The notes below the pieces were generated by a model. The model was not told the DNA's origin, made no database searches, and saw only the letters and a list, made by a program, of their open reading frames with translations. A DNA stretch of 64,000 nt from an uncultured Prevotellaceae bacterium (GTDB taxonomy: Bacteria; Bacteroidota; Bacteroidia; Bacteroidales; Bacteroidaceae). The translations under genes were made by a program, and so were the position numbers. Of this stretch, positions 24,611 to 32,245 are shown piece after piece. The stretch covers positions 1-64,000 of the forward strand of contig CADCCB010000015.1 in assembly GCA_902799905.1 (NCBI GenBank), written 5' to 3'. Numbering within the stretch: position 1 is the first letter of the stretch; each line of letters starts with the position of its first letter.

Positions 24611-26247
24611 TATGAATTATTTTCGATGGAATCGGTGTTTTTTAGTTTCCACTCGTTGGGGGTGACATCGGTGATGGTCTTGAAGGTTCGGAAGAACGAG
24701 GTCTCGTTGCCGAAGCCCGACTCGGTACATACTGCCGACATCTTCTTGTCGGGGTGTTGGGCGAGCAATTGCTTGGCGTGCTCTACGCGGTAGGTGTTGA
24801 TGAACAGCGTGAAGGTCTGTCCAGTGGCTGCCTTGATGCAGTCGGCCACGTAAGTGCGGTTGGTGTTGAGCATGTCGGCCACGTCCTGTAACTTTAGTTC
24901 AGCGTTGAGGTAGGGTTTCTGCTCGTCCATCAACTGGCGCAAGCGCAGCATGAGGTCGGTAGAGGGTGCTGCAGACTCTTGGGGCTTAAGTGGCTTATTG
25001 TTCTTAAGCACCTTAATGGCAAGGAATACTATTGCCACTATGGCGAGGGCACCAGCCGGCAGCAGCCACCAGGCAAGATGCGTCGAGGTTTCGGCTTCTG
25101 CCATAATATCTGCTTTTGCCTCCGTGCCTACGCACAGCAATAGGGATACGGTCGAGGGTTCGAAGTTGCTCTCAGACATTCCACCTATCAGGGCCAGGTT
25201 GCCGTCGGGGGTGAGCACAGGTTTGACGTGCACTTCGAGGCTGTCCATCGGCTCTGTATAGAAGAGTGTGAGTGCTGCCGGCTTCTTCGTGCAGTCCACG
25301 CTGAGCACGAAGAGGCGGGAACTGTCATCGTGGCCTGTGATGTAAGCCCGCTGTGCAAGGCTGTCTGCAATGACTGGTGAGAAATATGTGATGGGCTGCT
25401 GATGGAAGGTCATGGGCACAGGGGCGTCGGTGGGCAACATGCTGAACGTCTCACCCTGCACTTGGGCAATGGCCAGTTGCCCCGTGCCGTCCTCCACAGG
25501 CAGTAGATAGGTGCCGTGGCCAATGTCGCTCTCTTCGCAAAGTGGAGGGTAGTGCAGGTACTTAGGCCGCCAGGTACTGAAGAGGGGTGGGGTGAACGGC
25601 TCCCCCTTGATGCGGTCTACGATAATGTCATGGATTGTGTCGCCGTGCTCATCGCTGGCGCTGAAGACGATGGCGTTGTCCTTGGCCGTGCGCAGCATGT
25701 AGGGCTTGGAGCGCTGCTGTGCAACGGGGCGCAGGGCCGTGAGGTTGCGCGAGCCGTCGAACTGCTCCATGCCGTCGTCGCTGTACCAATTGCCGCTGAT
25801 GACCACGCGGCCACTGTCCAACTCGATGCCGCAAGCCCATGTGCGCTTCTTGTCAAGACATCCGTAGCCCTCGAAGGAGTGTGTCGTGGGGTGGTAAAAC
25901 TCCACGGTATAGGTCTGTCCGATGCCCAGTTCCTTCTCGTGGCCTCCAGCCAGCATGACTCGTCCATCGCTCATGGGCACGCAGATACCCTGGTCGTGGG
26001 TGTAGACGGTGTTTATGAGGTGCCACTCGCCGTCGCTGTAGTATTCGGCCGTCGCTGTGGGCACGAAACCGCTGGTATGCCCTCCCACCACTGTCAACTC
26101 ACCGTTCGCCACGAACACGGCGTGGCCTGCACGGGGAACATTCAGGTCGGGCAATCGCTTCACCTCCATCTTCAACTCAGGGCATCCCGCCATCGCTGTC
26201 ATGATGGCAGGCAGGAGAAAGAGCAGCAATGTGATTCTCTTAAACAT
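24610..26247 (-). CDS. Membrane-anchored AraC-family regulator with kelch-like sensor
   Basis: The 545-residue product starts with a signal peptide (about residues 1-20). It continues with a beta-propeller-like region of kelch-type repeats (PRAGHAVFVANGELTVVGG about 38-56; DGRVMLAGGHE about 94-104; DSGRVVISGN; DGNLALIGGM about 348). One transmembrane helix (about 392-412) precedes a cytoplasmic AraC double helix-turn-helix (about 445-535, ending GFGNETSFFRTFK and TPNEW). There is no kinase or receiver domain, so a signal would pass directly from the extracytoplasmic propeller to the DNA-binding domain. It is flanked by the two copies of the small secreted protein. Its promoter is at 26285-26292. 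Confidence 0.85.
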   Translation of the reverse strand: MFKRITLLLFLLPAIMTAMAGCPELKMEVKRLPDLNVPRAGHAVFVANGELTVVGGHTSGFVPTATAEYYSDGEWHLINTVYTHDQGICVPMSDGRVMLAGGHEKELGIGQTYTVEFYHPTTHSFEGYGCLDKKRTWACGIELDSGRVVISGNWYSDDGMEQFDGSRNLTALRPVAQQRSKPYMLRTAKDNAIVFSASDEHGDTIHDIIVDRIKGEPFTPPLFSTWRPKYLHYPPLCEESDIGHGTYLLPVEDGTGQLAIAQVQGETFSMLPTDAPVPMTFHQQPITYFSPVIADSLAQRAYITGHDDSSRLFVLSVDCTKKPAALTLFYTEPMDSLEVHVKPVLTPDGNLALIGGMSESNFEPSTVSLLLCVGTEAKADIMAEAETSTHLAWWLLPAGALAIVAIVFLAIKVLKNNKPLKPQESAAPSTDLMLRLRQLMDEQKPYLNAELKLQDVADMLNTNRTYVADCIKAATGQTFTLFINTYRVEHAKQLLAQHPDKKMSAVCTESGFGNETSFFRTFKTITDVTPNEWKLKNTDSIENNS

Positions 26248-26284
26248 TTATTACTCGTTGGCCGAGAATGAGGACTTGGCGATG

Positions 26285-26292
26285 CAAAAGTA
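26285..26292 (-). promoter_or_regulatory. -7 promoter element of the kelch-AraC gene
   Basis: TACTTTTG plus C on the minus strand is preceded by TTTG about 19 bases upstream, which gives a complete -33/-7 promoter. Confidence 0.65.
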
Positions 26293-26323
26293 AACAAAAA
26301 AGCCGAATAAACAAAATAACGGC

Positions 26324-26812
26324 TCAATTTGTTTTCAGTCTTTTCCAGTCGCTATAACTCATAACGACGTAGAAGCCTTTGGTCTGCGTGCTCGCGTGTG
26401 AGCGCTCGCCATGCAGTCCCACCTTTCTGTGCCCTTCCTTAATCTGGGCTTTGGTGGCCACCTTAAAATAAGGACTATTCCAGTTATCGAAGTGATTATT
26501 TACTGCAGAGGTAAAAGTCACGGATTCATTAGGAAAACCATTGCCTACATCCTTGATGGCATCCATGCCATCCCGTTTCTCTTGTGCCGTCATGAGCCGT
26601 GTGTTTGTACTGCCCCAGCAGATATTGTGAAATTCAAGAATGGTGATTGGCGTTGGTGTGATGGCGTATGACGTGCCTACAGGCTGCATCCTGTTTATTA
26701 CATTCTGAAACGAACTTTGCGACGCTTCCGTCCAGTTTCTACCAATTCCCTGTGCCTGCGCTGTCAGGCAGATGGCCATTAGTGCCATCGTCAATACAAA
26801 TAATTTCTTCAT
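26324..26812 (-). CDS. Small secreted protein, copy 2 of duplicated pair
   Basis: The 162-residue paralogue of the 24009-24497 product has the same signal peptide and the same C-terminal GERSHASTQT...VVMSYSDWKRLKTN end. Differences are concentrated in the middle (EFHNICWGSTNTRLMTAQEKRDGMDAIKDVGNG against the corresponding stretch of copy 1). The central region may be under diversifying change while the ends stay fixed. The promoter and about 100 bases upstream are also duplicated. Family and function are not recognised. Confidence 0.75.
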   Translation of the reverse strand: MKKLFVLTMALMAICLTAQAQGIGRNWTEASQSSFQNVINRMQPVGTSYAITPTPITILEFHNICWGSTNTRLMTAQEKRDGMDAIKDVGNGFPNESVTFTSAVNNHFDNWNSPYFKVATKAQIKEGHRKVGLHGERSHASTQTKGFYVVMSYSDWKRLKTN

Positions 26813-26846
26813 AGTCAAATTGCTGGTGTTTTATTTCAATACAGCG

Positions 26847-26924
26847 CAAAGATACATAAAACACAAGAAAAGGGACTAACATATTTACAGAATCGACTAA
26901 CAATTGTAAATATGTCAGTCGATT
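26847..26924 (-). promoter_or_regulatory. Promoter and operator-like repeats of copy 2
   Basis: TATCTTTG plus C (26847-26854, minus strand) and the palindrome AATCGACT (26891-26898) / AGTCGATT (26917-26924) repeat the layout found upstream of copy 1. The distal arm falls inside the 3' end of the next gene. Confidence 0.55.
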
Positions 26925-27463
26925 TGTGGATTATTTTCGATGGAATATTCGTGGTTGTTGAGGTTTCTTTCAGTCGTTTCGCTTTTCCCTTTCCGATGCT
27001 CTCCATGAGCCATCGGAATGCCTTCTTTGGGGGGTAAGGAAGCATTCCTTCGGCTGTTGCAAAGCATTGGAATGGGTCGTTGGAAGCATTCGGATGCCCC
27101 GTCCGAGGCATTGCGATGGATGACTGTGCTCTGTGTTTTCCACTCGCGCAGTTTGTCAATCTCCGCCTTGTCGTGCTGGATGAAGTCGCGACAGATAGCC
27201 TTCGTCAAATCGGTCAATTGACCCTTGTTACACCCCGAATCGCCCACCAGATTGGCCATTTTGCTGCACATTTCCTTCCACGAGCGGTCAGGATACTGAA
27301 ATTCTGCGCCGCTGATATGTGCGGCAAGTGAGGGGAAAAGCATCCGAACGAGGGGTTCGTGCATGTCTTTTGAGGCCTGTGAGAGCAGTAATTTGATACA
27401 TTCTGTACCTTTTCCAGGCTTTGGCATCTCAGGAGCCTTGTTGGTTGTAATGTCGTATTTCAT
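26915..27463 (-). pseudogene. Probable truncated DUF3987-like protein with repeat-derived tail
   Basis: The frame encodes 182 residues. The first 110 (MKYDITTNKAPEMPKPGKG..., LFPSLAAHISGAEFQYPDRSWKE, AICRDFIQHDKAEIDKLREW) resemble from memory the start of much longer Bacteroidales proteins of the DUF3987/VirE-associated type. The following 35 residues are translated from a dispersed DNA repeat (27021-27111) that recurs at 47273-47363. The end (SIENNPQID) lies in the duplicated block shared with the kelch-AraC 3' end (SIENNS). It therefore looks like a gene remnant closed by two unrelated sequences. No function can be assigned. Confidence 0.5.
27021..27111 (-). repeat. Dispersed 91-base repeat, copy A
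   Basis: Read on the minus strand this stretch aligns without gaps to 47273-47363 (about 71 of 91 bases the same by eye). Shared blocks include ATGCCTCGGACGG, CCCATTCC, ATGCTTTGCA and GAATGCTTCCTTACCCCCC. Copy A is inside a reading frame; copy B is intergenic. Confidence 0.75.
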
Positions 27464-27511
27464 TGATTATTAGTATTTTAGATAAAACATTGGTGTTGCA
27501 TTTTAGGGTGT

Positions 27512-27543
27512 CCGAACAGTTGTTCAACTGTTCAACTGTTCGG
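27512..27543. repeat. Inverted repeat CCGAACAGTTG / CAACTGTTCGG
   Basis: Perfect 11-bp arms (27512-27522 and 27533-27543) enclose TTCAACTGTT, which itself repeats the arm sequence. It lies in the 230-base gap upstream of the DUF3987-like remnant, which holds no gene. It could be a regulator site or a remnant end of a mobile element. Confidence 0.5.
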
Positions 27544-27638
27544 TTGCCCAACTGAACTAAGTTCGGTCATTTATTGTCCTCTGTCCTTATTTCTCTACCC
27601 GGCCTCCAAGTGGCAGCGTCTCCGAACTGCATAGATAC

Positions 27639-27673
27639 GAAAAATCCTGCTCACCTCTTACAGCAAGCAGGAT
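27639..27673 (-). terminator. Intrinsic terminator of the GH67 operon
   Basis: On the minus strand ATCCTGCT (27666-27673) pairs with AGCAGGAT (27644-27651) and is followed by TTTTT. It lies 20 bases after the GH67 stop. Confidence 0.75.
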
Positions 27674-27693
27674 CTATTTTTAATTAATAAGTT

Positions 27694-29463
27694 TTAGCGG
27701 ACAGCAAATGAGCCGAAATAGTCGAGGCATGTGTCGCGCCATTCCTGGGCATCATGTAACTGCTTATGGAGTTTCGCGTCAACCTCCTGCCAGCGTTGCT
27801 CGTCGATATATGGACGGGCCTCCTGCCAAATGCGGATGAAGTCCTCTACCTCGCTGACACCACGATTGTAGCGATACTGCATCTCCTCCCAAAGGGTGCG
27901 GCCACTCAGGGTGCGGTAGTCCCAAGGCAGGTGGTGGAACCAGAGCAGATAGCGCTCAGGACAGGTGGCAGGACTATCGTACAGGGTGCAGTAGGGCTCG
28001 CGATACTGGCGGGTAGCACCGGTGCCACGGGTGGAACGGTCGAAGCCGATACCGGCGGCGTCGGCCTTGTGATAGTAGACCGGACACCACTCCAGTGGAT
28101 ATTCTGCCTTGAAGCCGTCGGGCTCAGGACCCATGTGGTGGTCGAACTTGAAGATATGGTGCAGTCCCAGCGGCATCATGTAGTCCACGCAGGCCTCACG
28201 GCTCCTCAGCATCATGCCCTTTAGTCCACACTCCTCATTGAAGGTGAGACCGAGCCATTCGCTTGCTATTTGTTCCGATGAAATGGCGGGATTCCACGCC
28301 AGTCGGCCGAAGGCGTACCAGTTGGCCTGGGCGAAGTGGTGACCGCACCAGTTGGTGTCGAGTCCGATGTTGGCCACGCCGGCGATGCCCACCAGACGGG
28401 AGGGCTCCACGTAGGAGAAGAACTCCTTCCACATGGGGGCGAGGAAGACGAGGTGGTCGCCCTGACCCAGATATTCCTGTGTGATCTGCAGTTCGGCCAT
28501 CTGCTTCGTTTGCTTCATCTGGTCAAAGATGGGGGCATAGGGCTCACGCGGCTGGAAGTCGAGCGGGCCGTTCTTCGACTGGAGGATGACGTTGTCGCGG
28601 AATTGGCCGTCGAGGTCGGCAAACTCGCTGACAGCCTGCATCACGCGGTCTTCGCCCTTATGCTTGGCACCATAGACGAACGAGCGCCACATGACAATGC
28701 CCCCGTAGGGCTTGAGGGCGTCGGCCAGCATGTTGGCTCCATCGGCATGCGTGCGGCCATAGTCGAAGGGACCAGGCTGCCCCTCGCTGTTGGCCTTAAC
28801 GAGGAAACCGCCGAAGTCAGGTATCAGTCGGTAAATCTCTTTCGCCTTGTTGTTCCACCAGCGGCGCACCTGCGGATTCAGCGGGTCGGCAGTACGGGTA
28901 GCACCCAGTGCCTTCGGCGAACCGAAGTTGACGGACAGATAGACACGGATGCCCCAAGGGCGCAGGATGTCGGCTATCTCCTTCACCTTGTTCAGATAGG
29001 CCGTCGTGAGCATCTTTGGCGATGCATTCACGTTGTTGAGCACCGTGCCGTTGATGCCGATGGAGGCACATGCCTCGGCGTAGGAGTTTATCAACTGAGC
29101 ATTGAGGGGTGAGGACGGAGAACCGTCCCAGAAGATGCTGTTGCCTGCATAGCCACGCTCGATGGAACCGTCGATATTGTCCCAGTGGTTGAGGATGCGC
29201 AGCCGGAAGTAGGGGTGCGACTCGCCCTGCTCGCCTCGCAGACAGGCATACTTGCCGTAGAGCAGGCCCTGCTGTGTGCGGGCTTTCACTACACGGCCCT
29301 CGATGCGGTAGCCGTCGTCGAGCGGCATGGCGGGGTCCAATTGCAGGGTGATACTTTTCATGGCCGTGCTGTCGTAGCGCAACCACAGGCGGCTGCCATC
29401 CTCGGCATGTGCTTTGAAAGAAAGGATGAATGATAAAACAAGGAAAAGGGCGTATTTCTTCAT
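27694..29463 (-). CDS. aguA: GH67 alpha-glucuronidase
   Basis: The 589-residue enzyme has a signal peptide (about residues 1-20, KAHAE). The GH67 hallmarks are GIRVYLSVNFGSP, PDFGGFLVKANSEGQPGP (with the acid Glu region) and GRTHADGANMLADAL, followed by NWYAFGRLAWNP in the C-terminal helical domain. GH67 enzymes remove (4-O-methyl)glucuronic acid from the non-reducing end of aldouronic acids released by xylanases. ATG 29463 overlaps the sigma-factor stop (ATGA), so translation is coupled; an upstream in-frame extension with no signal peptide is rejected. It is slightly shorter than the usual 650-700 residues. Confidence 0.92.
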   Translation of the reverse strand: MKKYALFLVLSFILSFKAHAEDGSRLWLRYDSTAMKSITLQLDPAMPLDDGYRIEGRVVKARTQQGLLYGKYACLRGEQGESHPYFRLRILNHWDNIDGSIERGYAGNSIFWDGSPSSPLNAQLINSYAEACASIGINGTVLNNVNASPKMLTTAYLNKVKEIADILRPWGIRVYLSVNFGSPKALGATRTADPLNPQVRRWWNNKAKEIYRLIPDFGGFLVKANSEGQPGPFDYGRTHADGANMLADALKPYGGIVMWRSFVYGAKHKGEDRVMQAVSEFADLDGQFRDNVILQSKNGPLDFQPREPYAPIFDQMKQTKQMAELQITQEYLGQGDHLVFLAPMWKEFFSYVEPSRLVGIAGVANIGLDTNWCGHHFAQANWYAFGRLAWNPAISSEQIASEWLGLTFNEECGLKGMMLRSREACVDYMMPLGLHHIFKFDHHMGPEPDGFKAEYPLEWCPVYYHKADAAGIGFDRSTRGTGATRQYREPYCTLYDSPATCPERYLLWFHHLPWDYRTLSGRTLWEEMQYRYNRGVSEVEDFIRIWQEARPYIDEQRWQEVDAKLHKQLHDAQEWRDTCLDYFGSFAVR

Positions 29464-29957
29464 ATGATGTGGCGAAGTTGGTTTCTGACTTGTTTGCGGG
29501 CCATGCCGAGACGATATTCCACGGCCTTGTAGGGCTGTCCCGTCGTGCGGCAGATGTCGCTGATGGGCATGGCTCCATAGATGTGTAAGCGGTAGAGTTC
29601 GCGGCATTCCTTCGGCACTCGGGCCAGTCCGCGCTCCAGTTGTTCGTTGATCTCACGCACGGAGAGCACCGACTCGGCAGAGTCGGCCGTGGCCGTCGTG
29701 CTGTATAGCCGATGCTCCACATCCTGGCGAATGCTGTGATGGCGGTACCAGTCGGTGATGAGGTTGCGGCAGAGGGTATAGACCAGGTTGGGCAGGGTGG
29801 TCTCGTTGATGGGACGCTGGCCGTTGAGCAGGCGCAGGAACACTTCCTGCACCAGGTCTTCAGCCTCGTCGATGTTTTGTAGACGAAGCAGCACAAAGGC
29901 GAGAATCTCGCCTCTGTGCTTGCTGTAATAGTCTGCTATGATAGACTGGTTATTCAT
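29460..29957 (-). CDS. ECF-type RNA polymerase sigma factor
   Basis: The 165-residue sigma factor has region 2 (EAEDLVQEVFLRLL, LVYTLCRNLITDWYRHH, residues about 30-75) and region 4 (RVPKECRELYRLHIYGAMPISDICRTTGQPYKAVEYRL, about 112-152). Both are intact. There is no anti-sigma (FecR) gene next to it. It is locked between two glycosidase genes: its start overlaps the GH43 stop by 8 bases and its stop overlaps the GH67 start by 4. This suggests it is expressed with the xylan operon and may act in positive feedback; that is inference. Confidence 0.92.
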   Translation of the reverse strand: MNNQSIIADYYSKHRGEILAFVLLRLQNIDEAEDLVQEVFLRLLNGQRPINETTLPNLVYTLCRNLITDWYRHHSIRQDVEHRLYSTTATADSAESVLSVREINEQLERGLARVPKECRELYRLHIYGAMPISDICRTTGQPYKAVEYRLGMARKQVRNQLRHII

Positions 29958-30951
29958 TCACCACGGTCTGGATAGTTCCGTCCTCGTTGTAGAACAGGCG
30001 CTGCACCTTCAGCGAGCGCAGGTGGGTGATGTCGTTGGAGGGCACGCAGTCATGATAGAGCAGGTACCACTGGCCCTTGAACTCCACGATGCAGTGGTGC
30101 GTAGTCCAGCCTACGACGGGCTCGAGGATGACGCCCTGATAGGTGAAGGGACCGTAGGGGTTGTCACCGATGGCGTAGCACAGGAAGTGGCTGTCGCCGG
30201 TAGAGTAGGAGAAGTAGTACTTGCCGTTGTACTTGTGCATCCAGGAGGCCTCGAAGAAACGGTGCGGATCACCGGCCTTCAGCGGTTGACCGTCCTTGTC
30301 GATGACGAGCACGGGACGAGGAGCCTCTGCAAACTGCATGAGGTCGTCGGTCATGCGGGCCATCAGACTGGGCAGTGCAGGCATGTCGGGAGCCGTGAAG
30401 AGTTGCGTCTTACGGTCGGGGGCAGGGCCGAGGTCGATGCCTTCCTTCAGCACCTTCTGGGGAGCCACGTTCCACTGCAACTGTCCACCCCACAGACCGC
30501 CATAGTAGCAGTACACCTGTCCGTCGTCATCCTTGAACACGCAGGGGTCGATGCTGTAGGCACCGCGGATGGGATGTTCCTGGGCAATGAACGGGCCCTC
30601 GGGACGGTCGGCGATGGCTACGCCGAGGTGGAACACGCCATTATAGTCTTTGGCCGAGAAGATGAGGTAGTACTTGCCGTCTTTCTCTACGACATCGCTG
30701 TCCCACATCTGCTTCTCTGCCCATTTCACGTCCTTCACGTCGAGGATGACACCATGGTCGGTGGCGTCGCCGTTCTCCACATCGTCGAACGACAGCACAT
30801 GATAGTCCTTCATCTGGAAGTGACCGCCGTCATCATCGAAGGCGGCACCTGCCTCCCAGTCGTGAGAGGGATAGATGAAGAGTTTACCGTTAAACACGTG
30901 GGCCGCGGGGTCGGCCATGTAGTCACTGGGGAAAAGATACCTTGCTTTCAT
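29950..30951 (-). CDS. Cytoplasmic GH43 beta-xylosidase / arabinofuranosidase
   Basis: The 333-residue enzyme has no signal peptide, so it should act on imported oligosaccharides. GH43 propeller residues are DPAAHVFNGKLFIYPSHD (base Asp near residue 13), MWDSDVV, SIDPCVFKDDDG (second Asp) and FFEASWMHKYNGKYYF (acid Glu). The wording is that of GH43 subfamily 1, which contains xylosidases and arabinofuranosidases. It is the third gene of the symporter-GH10-GH43-sigma-GH67 operon. It is separated from GH10 by an array of octamer repeats. Confidence 0.92.
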   Translation of the reverse strand: MKARYLFPSDYMADPAAHVFNGKLFIYPSHDWEAGAAFDDDGGHFQMKDYHVLSFDDVENGDATDHGVILDVKDVKWAEKQMWDSDVVEKDGKYYLIFSAKDYNGVFHLGVAIADRPEGPFIAQEHPIRGAYSIDPCVFKDDDGQVYCYYGGLWGGQLQWNVAPQKVLKEGIDLGPAPDRKTQLFTAPDMPALPSLMARMTDDLMQFAEAPRPVLVIDKDGQPLKAGDPHRFFEASWMHKYNGKYYFSYSTGDSHFLCYAIGDNPYGPFTYQGVILEPVVGWTTHHCIVEFKGQWYLLYHDCVPSNDITHLRSLKVQRLFYNEDGTIQTVVNE

Positions 30952-30966
30952 AAACTGTTGGTTTTT

Positions 30967-31137
30967 TATTTCGATTTTTCGTTTAATCGTTTCCTCGTTT
31001 TCTCGTTTCCTCGATTATTCGGGTAATCGGGTAATCGGGTAATCGGGTAATCGATGTTCCGATATGTCGATATCTCGATATCTCGATATTTCGATGTTTC
31101 GATGTCTCGATATTTCGATGTTTCGATGTCTCGAATT
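30967..31137. repeat. Octamer repeat array between GH10 and GH43
   Basis: A near-perfect period of 8 is anchored on TCG: TCGTTTCC-type units, then GGGTAATC four times (31021-31052), then about ten TCGATATT/TCGATGTT/TCGATGTC units. It fills the whole gap between two genes of one operon. A related array lies at 43128-43210. Confidence 0.85.
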
Positions 31138-32245
31138 ATTTGAAGATCTTGATAATCTCATTCACCACTGGCTTCTCCTTGTACTGGCGGTCGAAGAGCA
31201 GGGGGTAGTTGGTGCGCCCCTTGATGGGCCAGCCGTTGAGCCATGAACCACCGTCGCTGACGCCCCACAGGTTGATGCGGCTGATCTGATGGCGGTGCTT
31301 GTAGTAGATATTAAAAATGTCGAGCCAGCGCTTGTCCACTTCTTTCTGCTTGGCAGCGGGCAGTCCATCGGTGTAGGGGTTGAACTTCTTCTGAAGTTCG
31401 AAGTTCTGGGCGATGTCGGCACCACCGAAGCCCTCGGGGTTGGGCAATACGTTCATGTCGAGTTCGGTAATCATCACCTTTACGCCACAGGCTGCGAAAG
31501 CATCGATGCTTTTCTCATATTCCTCCAGGTCGGGATAGTCCAGACCGTTGTGGCTCTGCATGCCCACACCGTCGATGCGCAGACCCTTGGCTTTCAGGTT
31601 CTTCACCAGTCGGCAGACGGCCTCACGCTTCTTCTCACCGGCCATCGAGTAGTCGTTGTAGTAGAGTTCAGCGTCAGGGTCGGCCTCATGAGCCGCGCGG
31701 AAGGCGATCTCGATGAACTCCTCACCCAACAGGTTGTAATAATGCGATTTGCGGAACGAACCGTCGTCATTGATAGCCTCATTGACCACATCCCAGCCGT
31801 GCACCTGACCCTTATAGTGGCCTACCACGGTCTTGATGTGTTTGATGATGCGGGCCTTCAACACCTCTTTCGAGGCAGGACTGGCGGCATAGCCATTGGT
31901 GAACCACCAGTCGGGGGCCTGTGAGTGCCACACCAGGCAGTGACCGATGACTTTCAGTTTATGCTGCTCGCAATAACTCACGAATTTATCGGCCACGCGG
32001 AAGTCGAAGATACCCTCAGCGGGAGCCAGCGACTCTGGCTTCATGCAGTTCTCGGCTACGGCACAGTTGAAGTGCTTGTCCACGATGGCATCGCCCTCGG
32101 GCACCTGTCCGTCACTCTGCCATTGATTGATTGCTGCGCCGATGAGGCAGTACTTGCCAATGGCGTCCTTCAGTCCCTGCTGAGCCATTGATGCCAGCGG
32201 CATCATGGCCAGACAGAGTGATAATATCTTAATATTCATATTCAT
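31136..32245 (-). CDS. GH10 endo-1,4-beta-xylanase
   Basis: The 369-residue xylanase has a signal peptide (about residues 1-21, SMAQ). The catalytic residues of GH10 are visible: acid/base Glu156 in WDVVNEAI and nucleophile Glu261 in ITELDM. Other family blocks are KVIGHCLVWHSQAPDW and GVGMQSH. It should cut the xylan backbone or xylo-oligosaccharides in the periplasm or outside. It is a single-domain enzyme without carbohydrate-binding module. Its ATG shares one base with the symporter stop (TAATG), so the two are translationally coupled. Confidence 0.96.
   Translation of the reverse strand: MNMNIKILSLCLAMMPLASMAQQGLKDAIGKYCLIGAAINQWQSDGQVPEGDAIVDKHFNCAVAENCMKPESLAPAEGIFDFRVADKFVSYCEQHKLKVIGHCLVWHSQAPDWWFTNGYAASPASKEVLKARIIKHIKTVVGHYKGQVHGWDVVNEAINDDGSFRKSHYYNLLGEEFIEIAFRAAHEADPDAELYYNDYSMAGEKKREAVCRLVKNLKAKGLRIDGVGMQSHNGLDYPDLEEYEKSIDAFAACGVKVMITELDMNVLPNPEGFGGADIAQNFELQKKFNPYTDGLPAAKQKEVDKRWLDIFNIYYKHRHQISRINLWGVSDGGSWLNGWPIKGRTNYPLLFDRQYKEKPVVNEIIKIFK

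Noticed and set aside
30967-31137. CRISPR array
   Set aside because: The repeat period is 8 bases with no spacers and no cas genes nearby.
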